Counted from the first letter of the stretch, positions 44,577 through 52,937 are shown. The stretch: 64,000 nt of DNA from Taibaiella helva (GCF_003545695.1 NZ_QUZZ01000002.1:434001-498000); one strand, 5' to 3'. Made by a program: numbers and translations. The notes: generated by a model from the letters alone, not told the origin.

Positions 44577-44642
44577 CATTGCGGGATTCAGCCCCCGGCC
44601 CTGCGCCGGCAAATATGTTTTGCTCAAATAGCAGCGGAATTT

Positions 44643-44650
44643 TACTTTCG
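44643..44650 (+). promoter_or_regulatory. Possible -7 element
   Basis: TACTTTCG, one base from TAnnTTTG, 18 bases before the ATG of the IMPase gene. Confidence 0.35.
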
Positions 44651-44668
44651 TGTTACAATTAGCGCTGA

Positions 44669-45430
44669 ATGAAAGAAACGCTGCTCAAAGCGATAAAAGA
44701 GGCAGGGGCCTTGATCCTGAAGCATTTTAATGGTCCCTTTGCTGTTTCTCATAAAGATGGTGTCAACAACCTGGTCACAGAAGTGGACCAGGCATCCGAA
44801 AGGCTGATCACATCGATCATACGGGATGCCTATCCCGATCACGGCATTATCGGCGAAGAATACGGTGCGCATGAGATACAGTCGCGCTATAAATGGATTA
44901 TTGACCCCATCGATGGCACGGTTAACTATGCACACGGTATTCCCTTGTGCTGTATCAGCATCGGCCTTATGGAAGACGAGACCATGATCCTGGGCGCGGT
45001 GTACAATCCTATGATGAACGAGCTGTTCTTTGCCGAAAAAGGCAAAGGCGCCACGCTGAATGACCTGCCCATCAAGGTATCGGAGAAAAGCGACTTTGAG
45101 AAAGTGTTCCTGGTGACCGGTTTTCCTTACCATTTTCCTGAAGGCAAGAATCCTTTCTCCATCTTTGAACGGATGGTGACCAGTGGTATCCCCGTGCGCC
45201 GCCTGGGCTCGGCCGCGCTGGACCTTTGCTGGGTAGCCTGCGGCCGCTTCGACGGCTTCTGGGAATATAACCTGAATGCCTGGGACATTGCCGCCGGCTA
45301 CCTGATCGTGGAAGAGGCCGGTGGAAAGGTGACCGATTTCCGCAACAATCCTTACACCGTTTGGGATAAGGAAACCCTGGCCACCAACGGCAAGATACAT
45401 GAGCCCCTGCGTCAGGCGATTATTGCCTGA
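44669..45430 (+). CDS. Inositol-monophosphatase-family phosphatase
   Basis: 253 residues. Metal-binding motifs of the IMPase/FBPase superfamily are complete: VTEVDQASERLI, GEEYG (Glu ligand, about 70), WIIDPIDGTVNY (about 80-91) and NAWDIAAGYLIVEEAGG (about 207-223). It hydrolyses inositol phosphate or a related sugar/nucleoside phosphate (CysQ-type substrates cannot be excluded) with Mg2+ in the cytoplasm. The start gives a normal N-terminal helix (MKETLLKAIKEAGALILKHF). Separated from dut by a repeat tract, so cotranscription is uncertain. Confidence 0.93.
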   Translation: MKETLLKAIKEAGALILKHFNGPFAVSHKDGVNNLVTEVDQASERLITSIIRDAYPDHGIIGEEYGAHEIQSRYKWIIDPIDGTVNYAHGIPLCCISIGLMEDETMILGAVYNPMMNELFFAEKGKGATLNDLPIKVSEKSDFEKVFLVTGFPYHFPEGKNPFSIFERMVTSGIPVRRLGSAALDLCWVACGRFDGFWEYNLNAWDIAAGYLIVEEAGGKVTDFRNNPYTVWDKETLATNGKIHEPLRQAIIA

Positions 45431-45528
45431 TATCAAGTATTAAGAACCAAGTACCAGGTATCAAGTACCAGGCATGTGGTTCTGCATCTTGATCTAACGT
45501 CTAACGTCTAACATCTAATATATAAGAA
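45431..45528. repeat. Simple-word intergenic repeat, tract 3
   Basis: Words caagtaccagg (two copies with variants) and ctaacgt/ctaacatctaat repeated in tandem, ending just before the dut ATG. Same vocabulary as tracts 1 and 2. Confidence 0.65.
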
Positions 45529-45966
45529 ATGCTCCCGATCAATATCATCAATCAATCGCATCATGCTTTGCCGCAATACCAGACCGAAGGCTCGGCTGGT
45601 ATGGACCTCTGTGCTTTTATCCCGGAGACCATTACGCTGAAACCCCTGGAGCGTATCCTGGTGCCTACAGGACTTTTCATTGAGCTGCCGGTAGGCTATG
45701 AAGCACAGATCCGTCCCCGCAGCGGTATGTCCATCAAGAAAGGGATTACCGTGATCAATGCGCCGGGTACGATCGACAGCGATTACCGCGGTGAGATCAA
45801 GATCCCGATCGTTAATCTCTCCAACGAAACACAAACCATAGAAGATGGCGAAAGAGTGGCGCAAATGGTGATCGCCAGGCATGAAACGGCCGTGTGGACG
45901 GAAGTGGAAGCCCTGAACGAAACCGTACGGGGCGCCGGAGGCTTCGGGCATACGGGTGCAAACTAA
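45529..45966 (+). CDS. dut: dUTP diphosphatase
   Basis: 145 residues, standard trimeric dUTPase. All five motifs are present: [10 protein letters not shown] (1), [10 protein letters not shown] (2), [20 protein letters not shown] (3), ERVAQMVI (4) and the C-terminal [10 protein letters not shown] (5). It converts dUTP to dUMP and PPi, keeping uracil out of DNA and feeding dTMP synthesis. 28 bases before pfkA on the same strand, so the two are probably cotranscribed. Confidence 0.97.
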   Translation: MLPINIINQSHHALPQYQTEGSAGMDLCAFIPETITLKPLERILVPTGLFIELPVGYEAQIRPRSGMSIKKGITVINAPGTIDSDYRGEIKIPIVNLSNETQTIEDGERVAQMVIARHETAVWTEVEALNETVRGAGGFGHTGAN

Positions 45967-45994
45967 CCTGGCGGATAAACTGTTCTTAAAAGCT

Positions 45995-46966
45995 ATGAAA
46001 AAACTTGCTTTGCTTACTTCGGGCGGTGACGCGCCGGGTATGAATGCCGCCATCAGGGCCGTGGTGCGCACTGCGCTGTACAACGGCCTGGAAATAGCCG
46101 GTATCCGCAGGGGATACCAGGGCATGATCGAAGGAGATATCTTCAATATGGAAACCACTTCGGTATCCAATATCATGCAAAGAGGCGGCACTGTCCTGAA
46201 AACCGCACGCAGCAAGGAGTTCCTGACTACCGAAGGTCGGGAGAAAGCGTATCGCCAGCTGAAGCAGCATCATATCGACGGTCTTATCCTGATCGGTGGC
46301 GACGGTACTTTCAAAGGGGCTAATGTCTTCTTTAAGGAACATTCGCTGCCAGCAGTGGGTATCCCCGGTACCATCGACAACGATATTGCCGGCACCGATT
46401 ATACGCTGGGCTTCGATACTGCTGTGAATACAGCCGTTGAAGCCATTGATAAAATAAGGGATACTGCCGAGGCGCATGACCGCATTTTCATCGTCGAAGT
46501 GATGGGCCGCGATGCCGGCTATATTGCGCTCAACAGCGGTATCGCCTGCGGGGCCGAAGACATATTGGTGCCCGAGCAGACTTCCGATATCAATGCCATA
46601 TTGGAACGTATCGGCAACGACAAGCGGCGGAAGAAGCTGGTGAACATTATCGTGGTAGCGGAAGGCGACGATTTCGGCGGCGCCGATGCGCTGCGCATGA
46701 AGATCATGGAGCACCTGCCCGAGCTTGATGTGCGGTCCACCATACTGGGCCATATCCAGAGAGGCGGCTCCCCCAGCTACTTTGACCGGGTGCAGGCCAG
46801 CCGCATGGGCTATGCCGCAGTGAATGCGATCATCTCCGGTAAGACACAGGTGATGGTGGGCCTGGAAAACCAGGAGATCATCTATACCTCCTTCGACCAC
46901 GCCATCAAGCAGCATGCGCCGCTGGATATGAAGATGCTGGAAATGGCGAAGATACTGGCGTCGTAG
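45995..46966 (+). CDS. pfkA: ATP-dependent 6-phosphofructokinase
   Basis: 323 residues from ATG 45995; an open frame continues upstream into dut, but this start gives the conserved N-terminus MKKLALLTSGGDAPGMNAA. Motifs: GGDGTFKGA (Gly of GGDGT as in ATP users), PGTIDNDIAGTDYTLGFDTA with catalytic Asp in TIDND, VMGRDAGYIAL, and LGHIQRGGSPS for fructose-6-phosphate binding. It catalyses the committed step of glycolysis in the cytoplasm. Length is typical of bacterial PfkA (about 320). A hairpin follows. Confidence 0.97.
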   Translation: MKKLALLTSGGDAPGMNAAIRAVVRTALYNGLEIAGIRRGYQGMIEGDIFNMETTSVSNIMQRGGTVLKTARSKEFLTTEGREKAYRQLKQHHIDGLILIGGDGTFKGANVFFKEHSLPAVGIPGTIDNDIAGTDYTLGFDTAVNTAVEAIDKIRDTAEAHDRIFIVEVMGRDAGYIALNSGIACGAEDILVPEQTSDINAILERIGNDKRRKKLVNIIVVAEGDDFGGADALRMKIMEHLPELDVRSTILGHIQRGGSPSYFDRVQASRMGYAAVNAIISGKTQVMVGLENQEIIYTSFDHAIKQHAPLDMKMLEMAKILAS

Positions 46967-46984
46967 CCGTAACATTAATCTTTT

Positions 46985-47011
46985 CCCGCAGTGGCTCAGC
47001 ACCGCTGCGGG
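46985..47011 (+). terminator. Hairpin after pfkA
   Basis: A 10-bp stem with one G-U pair (cccgcagtgg/ccgctgcggg), 18 bases after the stop; followed by attctattt rather than a clean U-run. Confidence 0.65.
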
Positions 47012-47340
47012 ATTCTATTTAATACTTAGCGCCTTGGTGTCTTTGTGAGAAAATAAAAGAGATGCTTCGGCTGCTGCGCAGACCTCAGCATGACCGTGAT
47101 GTGTTTATAGCTGAGACACAGCTCCGCTGAAAACACCTGCCGTCATCTTGAATGCAGCTTGCGTGGCATGTGGAAGGAAAGATCCTGAGTATTTACATCT
47201 TATCGCTCGCAGCCGTGGGTACATTTATCTTCTTTATTTTGCTCACTAAGGCAAGACAGCAAGCGACATGCAAGCATAGCTAATACCCAGCCCCAATACA
47301 CGGCGCAATTTGATGGTCACGTCCATTTATCTTGCCAGAA

Positions 47341-47407
47341 GGCTCCGTAGGAGCCGAACGTTTGTAGCGCCACCATGAATAAATATGACCTTGCTCCGTA
47401 GGAGCAA
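47341..47407. repeat. Dispersed hairpin repeat, copies 3 and 4
   Basis: ggctccgtaggagcc (47341-47355) and ttgctccgtaggagcaa (47391-47407). In reverse orientation the first with its flank matches 24276-24301, and 47447-47458 (ccgttcaggccg) matches 24332-24343. Confidence 0.7.
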
Positions 47408-47495
47408 AACCTGGGCAACAGCTGGGAAAGCTCCGGATCCGGCCTCCGTTCAGGCCGTTGTAGGGCCCGCCGGTATCGCAACCGCAATATGATCC

Positions 47496-47528
47496 TTGCT
47501 CGCAGCGCCTTCGCGGCGCTGCGAGCAA
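47496..47528. terminator. Very stable hairpin downstream of DUF3570 gene
   Basis: Perfect 14-bp stem (47496-47509 with 47515-47528) closed by ttcgc, 29 bases past the minus-strand stop at 47557. No U-run on either side; possibly a bidirectional barrier between convergent genes. Confidence 0.55.
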
Positions 47529-47556
47529 TACCCAAACGAGCTTAGGCTTGCGGCTG

Positions 47557-48783
47557 CTATAGATCTTTCACCGGTTTGATCCGGGAATGTTTTACATCCA
47601 GCAACAAGGTCACCATATGCGCGTACAGACCATCGCTGCGCTTGTACCAGGCATAGCGCAGCGCCGCTTCGTCAAAGAAAAAATGTCCGCCCATCCGTGC
47701 CTGCGGTGCATAGCGCAAAGTAAGTCCCATCTTGATATCGTTGAAAGCAGAGAGGTCGGAATCTGATGTATAAAAGGTTTCGGATGTGCTGTGCTCTTTA
47801 TAAGGCTTAAAGTAACGCGAAGCCGTTTGGGTATACCAGCGCAGGTGCGGCGCGATGCTCAGCTGCGGGGTTAGCTTGACCGGCACTTCCAGCTGGAAAG
47901 TATGCGCCGTGATTCCGAAGTTGTCCCAATAGAAGCGGTAGTAGGCGCGGAAGACCAGGTTACGGAAGGCAAATATATTGGCCTGGAGCCCTACCGGTAT
48001 CTTCCAGCGTTCCATAGGCAGGTTCTCTACTTTTGCCAGAGACAGCTCACGGAAGTAAACCCTGTGGAAAGGAGTGGACAGCAAGCCCTTCTGGTAAGCC
48101 AGCTCGGGCATCAGCGCCACGCGTATTCTCCGGTTGACGACCTGGTACCAGGCAAAGCCCAGGTTATAAGAATTGCGGGTGTAGGTATCAAACCATTGCT
48201 TGTAGCGCAGCTCTATAGGGTAGATCAGGGTTACCGGCCGCCAATACCGCTTGTTGATACGGCCCCAGCGCAGGTCGTCGAAATAACATTGCAGGCCCAT
48301 CTGCAGCTCGGTAGCGCCATCGGGAGTAGTATACGAAAGCGACAGGCTCACAGGTAGCGAAGTATAATCCGACTCCACGGAAAGACCGGTGCGCAGGCCG
48401 GCAGTAATGCCGCTCCTGCCCAGCTTCCGGCTATAGCCGAGGCCGAGGTGGCTGCGGATATCGCTGCGGGAGGCCGAGCTGATGACATAGTCGATATTGT
48501 CGGTAGAGGCAGAGGTGATCACATCGGCGCCGATGTTGACCTGTAAGGTTTGCACCGAATCGGGCCGCCGGGTTATGGTCGCTTCGGCAGCATAAACTGT
48601 GAGCTGCTCGGTACCCTTACCCCCGGTAACGGCCGAATGTTGCCCATCCTGGCCATAAAAGGAAAACAAGGCCTGCACTTCGGTCTCTTTCAGCTGCTGT
48701 TTCCGGTATACAGGCTCTGCCTGCTGCGCTTTCGCGCTGAAGACGGAGGTAAGCAAACCGAAGACCAGGTATCTCTTTTTCAT
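47557..48783 (-). CDS. DUF3570 protein, predicted outer-membrane beta-barrel
   Basis: 408 residues. Signal peptide MKKRYLVFGLLTSVFSAKAQ, then a run of alternating amphipathic strands with aromatic girdles (TLQVNIGADVITSASTDN, RSDIRSHLGLGYSRKLGRSG, YRFYWDNFGITAHTFQLEVP) ending in HMVTLLLDVKHSRIKPV. DUF3570 proteins are predicted barrels of unknown cargo. This is the last gene of the thioredoxin-ApbE-DUF4266-DUF3570 unit, 45 bases after DUF4266. Suggested role, by inference: the outer-membrane part of an envelope redox pathway. Confidence 0.88.
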   Translation of the reverse strand: MKKRYLVFGLLTSVFSAKAQQAEPVYRKQQLKETEVQALFSFYGQDGQHSAVTGGKGTEQLTVYAAEATITRRPDSVQTLQVNIGADVITSASTDNIDYVISSASRSDIRSHLGLGYSRKLGRSGITAGLRTGLSVESDYTSLPVSLSLSYTTPDGATELQMGLQCYFDDLRWGRINKRYWRPVTLIYPIELRYKQWFDTYTRNSYNLGFAWYQVVNRRIRVALMPELAYQKGLLSTPFHRVYFRELSLAKVENLPMERWKIPVGLQANIFAFRNLVFRAYYRFYWDNFGITAHTFQLEVPVKLTPQLSIAPHLRWYTQTASRYFKPYKEHSTSETFYTSDSDLSAFNDIKMGLTLRYAPQARMGGHFFFDEAALRYAWYKRSDGLYAHMVTLLLDVKHSRIKPVKDL

Positions 48784-48828
48784 CGATGGGTGTAAGCTGT
48801 TACAGCGGGCTAAGTTGGGGATTAAAGA

Positions 48829-49056
48829 TCAATTGCAGCCGCATCCGCCGCTGCTTTTGCCGGTGCCGCCGCCCGAAGCGCCTTCGCGGTACGACTGGGC
48901 GTTTTCGTCAAAGTGTTCGACGTCCAGCTTGCCGGCCTGCATATAGCTGTCGTTCAGGTAGGCCCGCTGGTAAGGCTTTACGGTAGCACAGGATGCCAGG
49001 CTCAGCAAGCTTGCGGCCAGTAAGGTGTAAGCACAATATTTCTTTAGCTCAGGCAT
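48829..49056 (-). CDS. DUF4266 lipoprotein with Gly/Cys-rich C-terminus
   Basis: 75 residues from ATG 49056, chosen because it starts directly before the lipoprotein signal (lipobox SLASC, Cys 23). The mature part is only about 50 residues: a polar segment (KPYQRAYLNDSYMQAGKLDV), EHFDENAQSYREGASGGG, then TGKSSGGCGCN at the very end (Cys 72 and 74). DUF4266 members share this GGCGCN ending and occur next to DUF3570. The two tail cysteines and the flexible Gly stretch suggest metal binding, a redox disulphide or a modified peptide; with a thioredoxin and an ApbE in the same operon a redox role is attractive but unproved. Overlaps apbE by 8 bases. Confidence 0.85.
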   Translation of the reverse strand: MPELKKYCAYTLLAASLLSLASCATVKPYQRAYLNDSYMQAGKLDVEHFDENAQSYREGASGGGTGKSSGGCGCN

Positions 49057-49969
49057 GGGTTGCGATCTGTTGGGAAGTATGGACACGGTTCTCCTGGTCA
49101 ATAATAAGGGCATGAACGCCAGGCAGTTGATCGATAAGGTCGAGCCCTATCTCGATGCCCATAATGGTAACGGCCGTAGCCAGGGCGTCGGACAGCTCTG
49201 CGCTGGGACTGACGACAGTTGCGCTTTTGATCCATTGTGCCGGCTGCCCGGTACGCGGATCGATGTTATGCGAATAGCGGATGCCATTGAGCTCGAAGTA
49301 TTGTTCGTAGTTGCCCGAAGTGGCGACAGATGCCTGGTCTACCGGCAGCCACAGCAATATGCGATCCGGCTGTTGCGGATCGGCAATGCCCACCTTCCAG
49401 GGCTGGCCGTCGGGGCGCAGCCCCCAGGCGCTGAGGTCGCCGCTGGCGTTCACGACACCAGACAGTACGCCTTCGCTTTGCCATAGCTTCCGCACACAAT
49501 CGGCGGCATAACCTTTGCCCACGGCGCCGAACCCGATGCGCATGCCCTCGCGGCGGAGAAAGACTTCGTTGGCTTTCGTGGTATCGATATGCCGGTAGCC
49601 TGTCCTTTGTAAGGCCTGTTCCAGCTGGGCAGGAGAGGGTAGGGCAGGTGTGGCGCCTTTGAAGTTATAGAGTCTTTTCAACGCGCCGGACGAAATATCG
49701 AAGGCGCCCTGGGTGAGGACAGAGAGCCGCAGGCAGCGGCCGATCAATGCGTAGACCTCCGGGTCTACAGGTACAGCAGCTATGCCGGCCTGGCTGTTGA
49801 TCCTGCCGGTATCGGAACTGTCGTCGAATTCGGTGAGCAATCTTTCAAGCCGCCTGATCTCGTCGACGCCAGCCTGCAGCAAGTGCTGCATCCGCGTTTC
49901 GGATGTGCCGGTAACGATCAGCTCAAAATCGGAGCCCATAAGCCTCGCCTGTAGCTTACATTGCTGCAT
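49049..49969 (-). CDS. apbE: FAD:protein FMN transferase (ApbE family)
   Basis: 306 residues. Family motifs: MGSDFELIVTG at the N-terminus, FDISSGALKRLYNFKGATPA, GFGAVGKGYAADCVRKLW (flavin/Mg site, about 155-172), GVVNASGDLSAWG, YSHNIDPRTGQPAQW and SDALATAVTIMG. ApbE proteins move FMN from FAD to a Thr or Ser in partner proteins outside the cytoplasm. This sequence has no obvious signal peptide or lipobox at this start (MQQCKLQARLMGSDFEL), which is unusual for an exported ApbE. It overlaps the thioredoxin gene by 14 bases and DUF4266 by 8 bases, implying coupled translation. Its flavinylation target is not apparent in the operon. Confidence 0.92.
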   Translation of the reverse strand: MQQCKLQARLMGSDFELIVTGTSETRMQHLLQAGVDEIRRLERLLTEFDDSSDTGRINSQAGIAAVPVDPEVYALIGRCLRLSVLTQGAFDISSGALKRLYNFKGATPALPSPAQLEQALQRTGYRHIDTTKANEVFLRREGMRIGFGAVGKGYAADCVRKLWQSEGVLSGVVNASGDLSAWGLRPDGQPWKVGIADPQQPDRILLWLPVDQASVATSGNYEQYFELNGIRYSHNIDPRTGQPAQWIKSATVVSPSAELSDALATAVTIMGIEIGLDLIDQLPGVHALIIDQENRVHTSQQIATHA

Positions 49970-50402
49970 GGGCTTCCTTTAACGTTTTTTCCAGCTCATC
50001 GATCAGTGCCCCGGGAGTGGCATAGTCCTGCAGAAAGGTGTGGAGCGCCTGCTTGTCCTTGCCCAGCAGCAATAGCTTGGGAAAGCGGCCTTCGGGATTG
50101 AAGACCTCGGCCAGGGCCTCATATTGCTGCACCAGCGCAGCGGGAATCTTTTTCTTCTGGGGAAAATCAGTTTTCAGGATCAGGAAGCGGTCACGGGCAA
50201 AGGCCATGAACTGTTCTGTCGAGAGTACCTGCTGTTCCAGCCTGATGCAGGGAATACACCAATCGGAGCCCTGGAAAACAAGCAGCACCGGCTTGCCGGT
50301 CAATGCGGCCTGCCTGAAGGCCTCTTGCGGATCAGTTGTGGTTTGTGCCCCAAGCAAAGCGGGGAAAAGAAAAAATAGCAAAAAAAGAAGCCTGCCCATC
50401 AT
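49956..50402 (-). CDS. Periplasmic thioredoxin-fold protein
   Basis: 148 residues. Signal peptide MMGRLLFLLFFLFPALLGAQ (a second ATG at 50399 is possible), then a thioredoxin_7/DsbD-gamma-like domain with active site GSDWCIPCIRLE (Cys 49 and 52) and a cis-Pro-like RFPKLLLLG later. By family it reduces or isomerises disulphides in the envelope or supplies electrons. First gene of the four-gene operon; the next gene (apbE) starts 14 bases before its stop. Confidence 0.9.
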   Translation of the reverse strand: MMGRLLFLLFFLFPALLGAQTTTDPQEAFRQAALTGKPVLLVFQGSDWCIPCIRLEQQVLSTEQFMAFARDRFLILKTDFPQKKKIPAALVQQYEALAEVFNPEGRFPKLLLLGKDKQALHTFLQDYATPGALIDELEKTLKEAHAAM

Positions 50403-50532
50403 ACCTGCTGCGATAAATAATCGGTAAAAATAAAGAGGGTAACCCTACCCGCAAATTACACTTTGGTTAAAACTTTAAAAAATAGAGATCAAAGGGATAC
50501 AGCAATTGTTGATCGCATTACACAATAGTTAT

Positions 50533-50546
50533 TATCTTGCAAGATA
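50533..50546. promoter_or_regulatory. 14-bp perfect palindrome before the FUSC gene
   Basis: tatcttgcaagata, ending three bases before the ATG at 50550, in the divergent region shared with the thioredoxin operon. Possible operator; it partly resembles a -7 element. Confidence 0.35.
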
Positions 50547-50549
50547 CAA

Positions 50550-52808
50550 ATGGATTTAGCTGCTTCTTACCAATCTGTCAACAAACGTTTACAGTCGCAA
50601 TACCGTGAACCTGCCTGGGGCTGGGGCCTGCGGGTTGCCATGTCGGTGACCATACCCCTGCTCTGGGGTGCTTTCTTCGATAAGGAAAGCGGCGCGGAAT
50701 GGATGGCGATAGCGGCCGAGAGCGTTTCCTTTATCGAGCTTAAGGGCAATATAGGCCAGCGGGTGCGGCTATTGCTCAGCGCCTCGCTGCTATCGATACT
50801 GTTTTGTATTGTCGGCAGTCTTGCCGGCAATATTATATGGATCAGCCTGCCGGGTATGTTTGCCGTAGGCTTCCTCAGCGGTTTGTTCAAAAACCTGGGT
50901 GACCGGGGGATGGGGCTTGCCCTCAGCGTTTATATTTTTTACATCATTACCAGCGCTTATCCCGTTGCGACCAGCGAAGCCCTGTGGGCCCGTTGCGGAT
51001 GGGTGGCTTTGGGCGCTTCGTGGACGGTCATCGTAGGGCTCAGCAGCTTTCTTTTTATCCGTATCGGCACGCCTTACCGCCGCACTATTGCCGTGATCTG
51101 GAAATCGGTGGCGGCCCTGGCACAAGCTACCGGCAAGGGTTGGGATGGTACCGCCACGCGCAGCTCGGTACGGGATATCTACCTCAAGGAAAAAGACGTA
51201 CGCACGGCTATCGACAGCTCGCTCTTCCTCTTCGAAGAGACCGCCGACCAGGTGAGCAAAAGCCAGAAGACCAAATATGCCCTGGCGCAAACCCGCCGCT
51301 GCGCTTCGCTGGTGAGCATGCACATCATACAGATCAGCGAAACGGCCGAGCAGCTGTACCGCCATACCGGCGACCGCAAATTCATGGTACAGTTCTACAG
51401 CTTGTTCCGGGCGTTGGAGCAGATAGGGGAGCGCATGGAAATCTACCTGCTTACCCTGAAGGAGGAGGAACGTATCCTGGTGGCCTCCCGCATCGAACGC
51501 CTGCGCAAGATCTCGCTGCAGATAGCGGAGCTGCCCGAGGCAGGGCAGCCCAGTGTCGCCGCTGTGGTAAAGAAAATGCTGGTGCTCTCCGAACGGGTGG
51601 CCAAGCTGGTGGAAAAATCGCTGGAGCTGCTGGCGCAGCCGGGCGAGCGACGGGTGTACCGGGCTTATTCCTTTGCACAAACGCTCAATATTCTCCATCC
51701 CCGGTATGTAAGGAACAATCTCAGGCAGCTGTTCAACCTCGACAGCATTACTACCCGCTATGCGATCCGTATCGGCATTGCGGCTTTCCTGGGCACCCTT
51801 ATCGGCTTCCTGCTGAGCGAGGGCAGCGCTTTCGCGCTCTTCCTGCACGATACGCTGGACCTGCCGCTGGTGCAGCTGCGGCATCATGGTTACTGGATCG
51901 CCTTTACGGCCATTATCGTTTCCCAGCCTTATTTCGGTGCTACCTTAAAGAAAGGGATCGAGCGAAGCGCCGGCACGATCGCCGGCATTATCGTAGGCTC
52001 GGGCTTCCTGCTGCTGCCTTTCCCGCTGTTATCCCGCTTTATCCTGGTATTCTTCAGCTCTATATTCCTCATTTATTTCCTACGGCGGCAATACTCGGTG
52101 GCGGCTTTTTTCATTACCCTGATGCTGGTGGGCCTGCTGGCCATCGATCCCGGTTTCGATGCGGGATTGATGAAGACCCGTATCCTGTGCACGCTGATCG
52201 GGTCGGCGCTGGCGATCGGCGCGGGTTTCCTGCTGCTGCCTTCCTGGGACAAAGATCATCTGCCCCGCTATCTGGCGCAAGCCATTACGGCCAATTTCGA
52301 TTACTTCCAGGGTACCTTCTACCGCAGCGAGGAACGTATGCCCTGGACCAGGCTCAAGCGTATGGCGGAGTCGCGCAACAGCAATGCCTTCGATTCTTTT
52401 ACCCGCTTCATGCAGGAGCCCGGGATGCGCCGCAAGAAGGGGTATGCGAATTATTATTACCTGCTGACACATAACGTGCGGATCACGCGCGAGTTGAACA
52501 ATTTCCACGGAGAGACGGAGCTGGAAGTCGAAAAGATACCGGTGCAGGAGAAAGAGAAGTTTTACCAGATGCTGTACCAATGCGACGACCTGTTCCGCGA
52601 CAATATACAGCTGCTGCGGCAATCCGGCAACGGCTTCGTGGCGGAGAAATACCTGAAAACCTTTCCTGAAGAAGGTTTTCATACGATGAATCCTGTTGAG
52701 AGCCAGATGGTCTATATCGAAAAGATGCTGATCGAGCTGAAAGCCATTTACAACGGCTTGCACGGCGCGCCTTCGGAGCAGGAGCGCAAGGCCATCGAAG
52801 AGGTTTGA
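50550..52808 (+). CDS. FUSC-family inner-membrane protein (YccS-like)
   Basis: 752 residues. Two hydrophobic blocks of about five to six segments each (about 25-170 and 405-560) separated by a long helical cytoplasmic region (about 180-395), plus a C-terminal soluble part: the architecture of YccS/YhfK and FUSC proteins. Conserved pieces include WIAFTAIIVSQPYFGATLKK and GIERSAGTIAGIIVGSGFLL. Relatives are linked to export of aromatic acids or to envelope stress; substrate unknown. Divergent from the thioredoxin operon; no adaptor gene adjacent. Confidence 0.9.
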   Translation: MDLAASYQSVNKRLQSQYREPAWGWGLRVAMSVTIPLLWGAFFDKESGAEWMAIAAESVSFIELKGNIGQRVRLLLSASLLSILFCIVGSLAGNIIWISLPGMFAVGFLSGLFKNLGDRGMGLALSVYIFYIITSAYPVATSEALWARCGWVALGASWTVIVGLSSFLFIRIGTPYRRTIAVIWKSVAALAQATGKGWDGTATRSSVRDIYLKEKDVRTAIDSSLFLFEETADQVSKSQKTKYALAQTRRCASLVSMHIIQISETAEQLYRHTGDRKFMVQFYSLFRALEQIGERMEIYLLTLKEEERILVASRIERLRKISLQIAELPEAGQPSVAAVVKKMLVLSERVAKLVEKSLELLAQPGERRVYRAYSFAQTLNILHPRYVRNNLRQLFNLDSITTRYAIRIGIAAFLGTLIGFLLSEGSAFALFLHDTLDLPLVQLRHHGYWIAFTAIIVSQPYFGATLKKGIERSAGTIAGIIVGSGFLLLPFPLLSRFILVFFSSIFLIYFLRRQYSVAAFFITLMLVGLLAIDPGFDAGLMKTRILCTLIGSALAIGAGFLLLPSWDKDHLPRYLAQAITANFDYFQGTFYRSEERMPWTRLKRMAESRNSNAFDSFTRFMQEPGMRRKKGYANYYYLLTHNVRITRELNNFHGETELEVEKIPVQEKEKFYQMLYQCDDLFRDNIQLLRQSGNGFVAEKYLKTFPEEGFHTMNPVESQMVYIEKMLIELKAIYNGLHGAPSEQERKAIEEV

Positions 52809-52937
52809 CCAGCTTGCCCGGCGCCCGGCCGGCGCCTCATGCGTGAAGGATTGTAAAAATCACAAACCGATAACAAAACAATATTACCTGCATGTATATT
52901 CCCGCTTTAATTTTAGGGTAAATTAAAAGAAACAACA

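Larger units (their letters stand above)
46967..47556. other. 590-bp intergenic region rich in repeats and hairpins
   Basis: No gene seen. After the pfkA hairpin there is the phrase cttagcgccttggtgtcttt (47027 region), of a type often repeated in Bacteroidota intergenic DNA. Two dispersed hairpins (47341-47407) and a 14-bp-stem hairpin (47496-47528) follow, lying between the convergent pfkA and DUF3570 genes. Confidence 0.6.
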
